A stretch of DNA of 11,629 bases from Bacillota bacterium. Its GTDB lineage: Bacteria > Bacillota > Clostridia > Christensenellales > SZUA-584. Under the pieces are notes generated by a model. The model was not told the origin of the DNA and ran no database searches. It was given only the letters and a program-made list of their open reading frames with translations. The stretch spans positions 1 through 11,629 of the forward strand of contig JAEWWC010000083.1 of assembly GCA_023396555.1 (NCBI GenBank), in the 5' to 3' direction. The position numbers were made by a program, and so were the translations under genes. Shown piece after piece: positions 11,625 through 11,629 of this stretch; the first letter of the stretch is position 1, and each line of letters starts with the position of its first letter.

Positions 11625-11629
11625 CTATC

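Noticed and set aside
1..11629. tRNA, rRNA, riboswitch, CRISPR or insertion-sequence features
   Set aside because: I found no cloverleaf or rRNA-like sequence, no regularly spaced identical repeats, no transposase-like protein and no conserved riboswitch core by eye; a covariance-model search would be needed to exclude small RNAs.

Overview
The window looks like chromosomal DNA of a moderately GC-rich low-GC-phylum-type bacterium (Bacillota, probably an anaerobic clostridium-like lineage). This rests on strong AGGAGG-type ribosome binding sites, sigma-A promoters often of the extended -10 (TGnTATAAT) kind, TTG starts, lipoproteins with Pro/Thr-rich linkers, an LCP-family cell-wall ligase, a DUF2225 protein and several Fe-S/flavin oxidoreductases. 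It is an inference from gene content and not a phylogenetic placement. There are no RNA genes, insertion sequences, CRISPR arrays or phage genes that I can see. All twelve coding genes appear intact.

Layout. (1) 121-1151: azlC-azlD, a translationally coupled branched-chain amino-acid exporter. (2) 1221-2795: a secreted, lipid-anchored alkaline phosphatase with a full set of metal and nucleophile motifs. (3) 2796-2980: no gene. (4) 2981-5781: a redox module built around a divergent promoter. An SDR oxidoreductase and a TetR-family repressor lie on the minus strand. Facing them are two coupled flavodoxin-fold proteins on the plus strand. The 105-bp divergent promoter carries two copies of a 19-bp 8-3-8 inverted repeat that cover both promoters. 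(5) 5794-8183: a second redox module, bounded by rho-independent terminators. It holds a PAS-LuxR regulator followed by a short Old Yellow Enzyme-type flavin oxidoreductase with an added four-cysteine (Fe-S) motif. Repeated ACTnGTAT elements and a 12-bp element shared with the regulator's own promoter lie between or ahead of these genes. (6) 8220-10318 (minus strand): a cell-envelope pair, an M15-type peptidoglycan peptidase lipoprotein and an LCP-family protein, each with its own promoter. (7) 10497-11624: a fusion of a cyclic-nucleotide-binding-like domain to DUF2225 (zinc-ribbon-like plus helical repeats), divergent from the M15 gene.

How the parts may work together. The middle 5 kb is a redox island of four oxidoreductases (SDR, two flavodoxin-fold proteins, OYE) under two separate one-component regulators (TetR and PAS-LuxR). 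The short OYE lacks the C-terminal FAD/NAD(P)H module of dienoyl-CoA-reductase-type enzymes, and the first flavodoxin-fold protein has a compact cysteine motif like that of iron-sulfur flavoproteins. A ligand-inducible reductive pathway for a small unsaturated or electrophilic compound is therefore a reasonable hypothesis. The substrate cannot be read from the sequence. This island and the cNMP-like/DUF2225 fusion are the two places most likely to hold undescribed biology.
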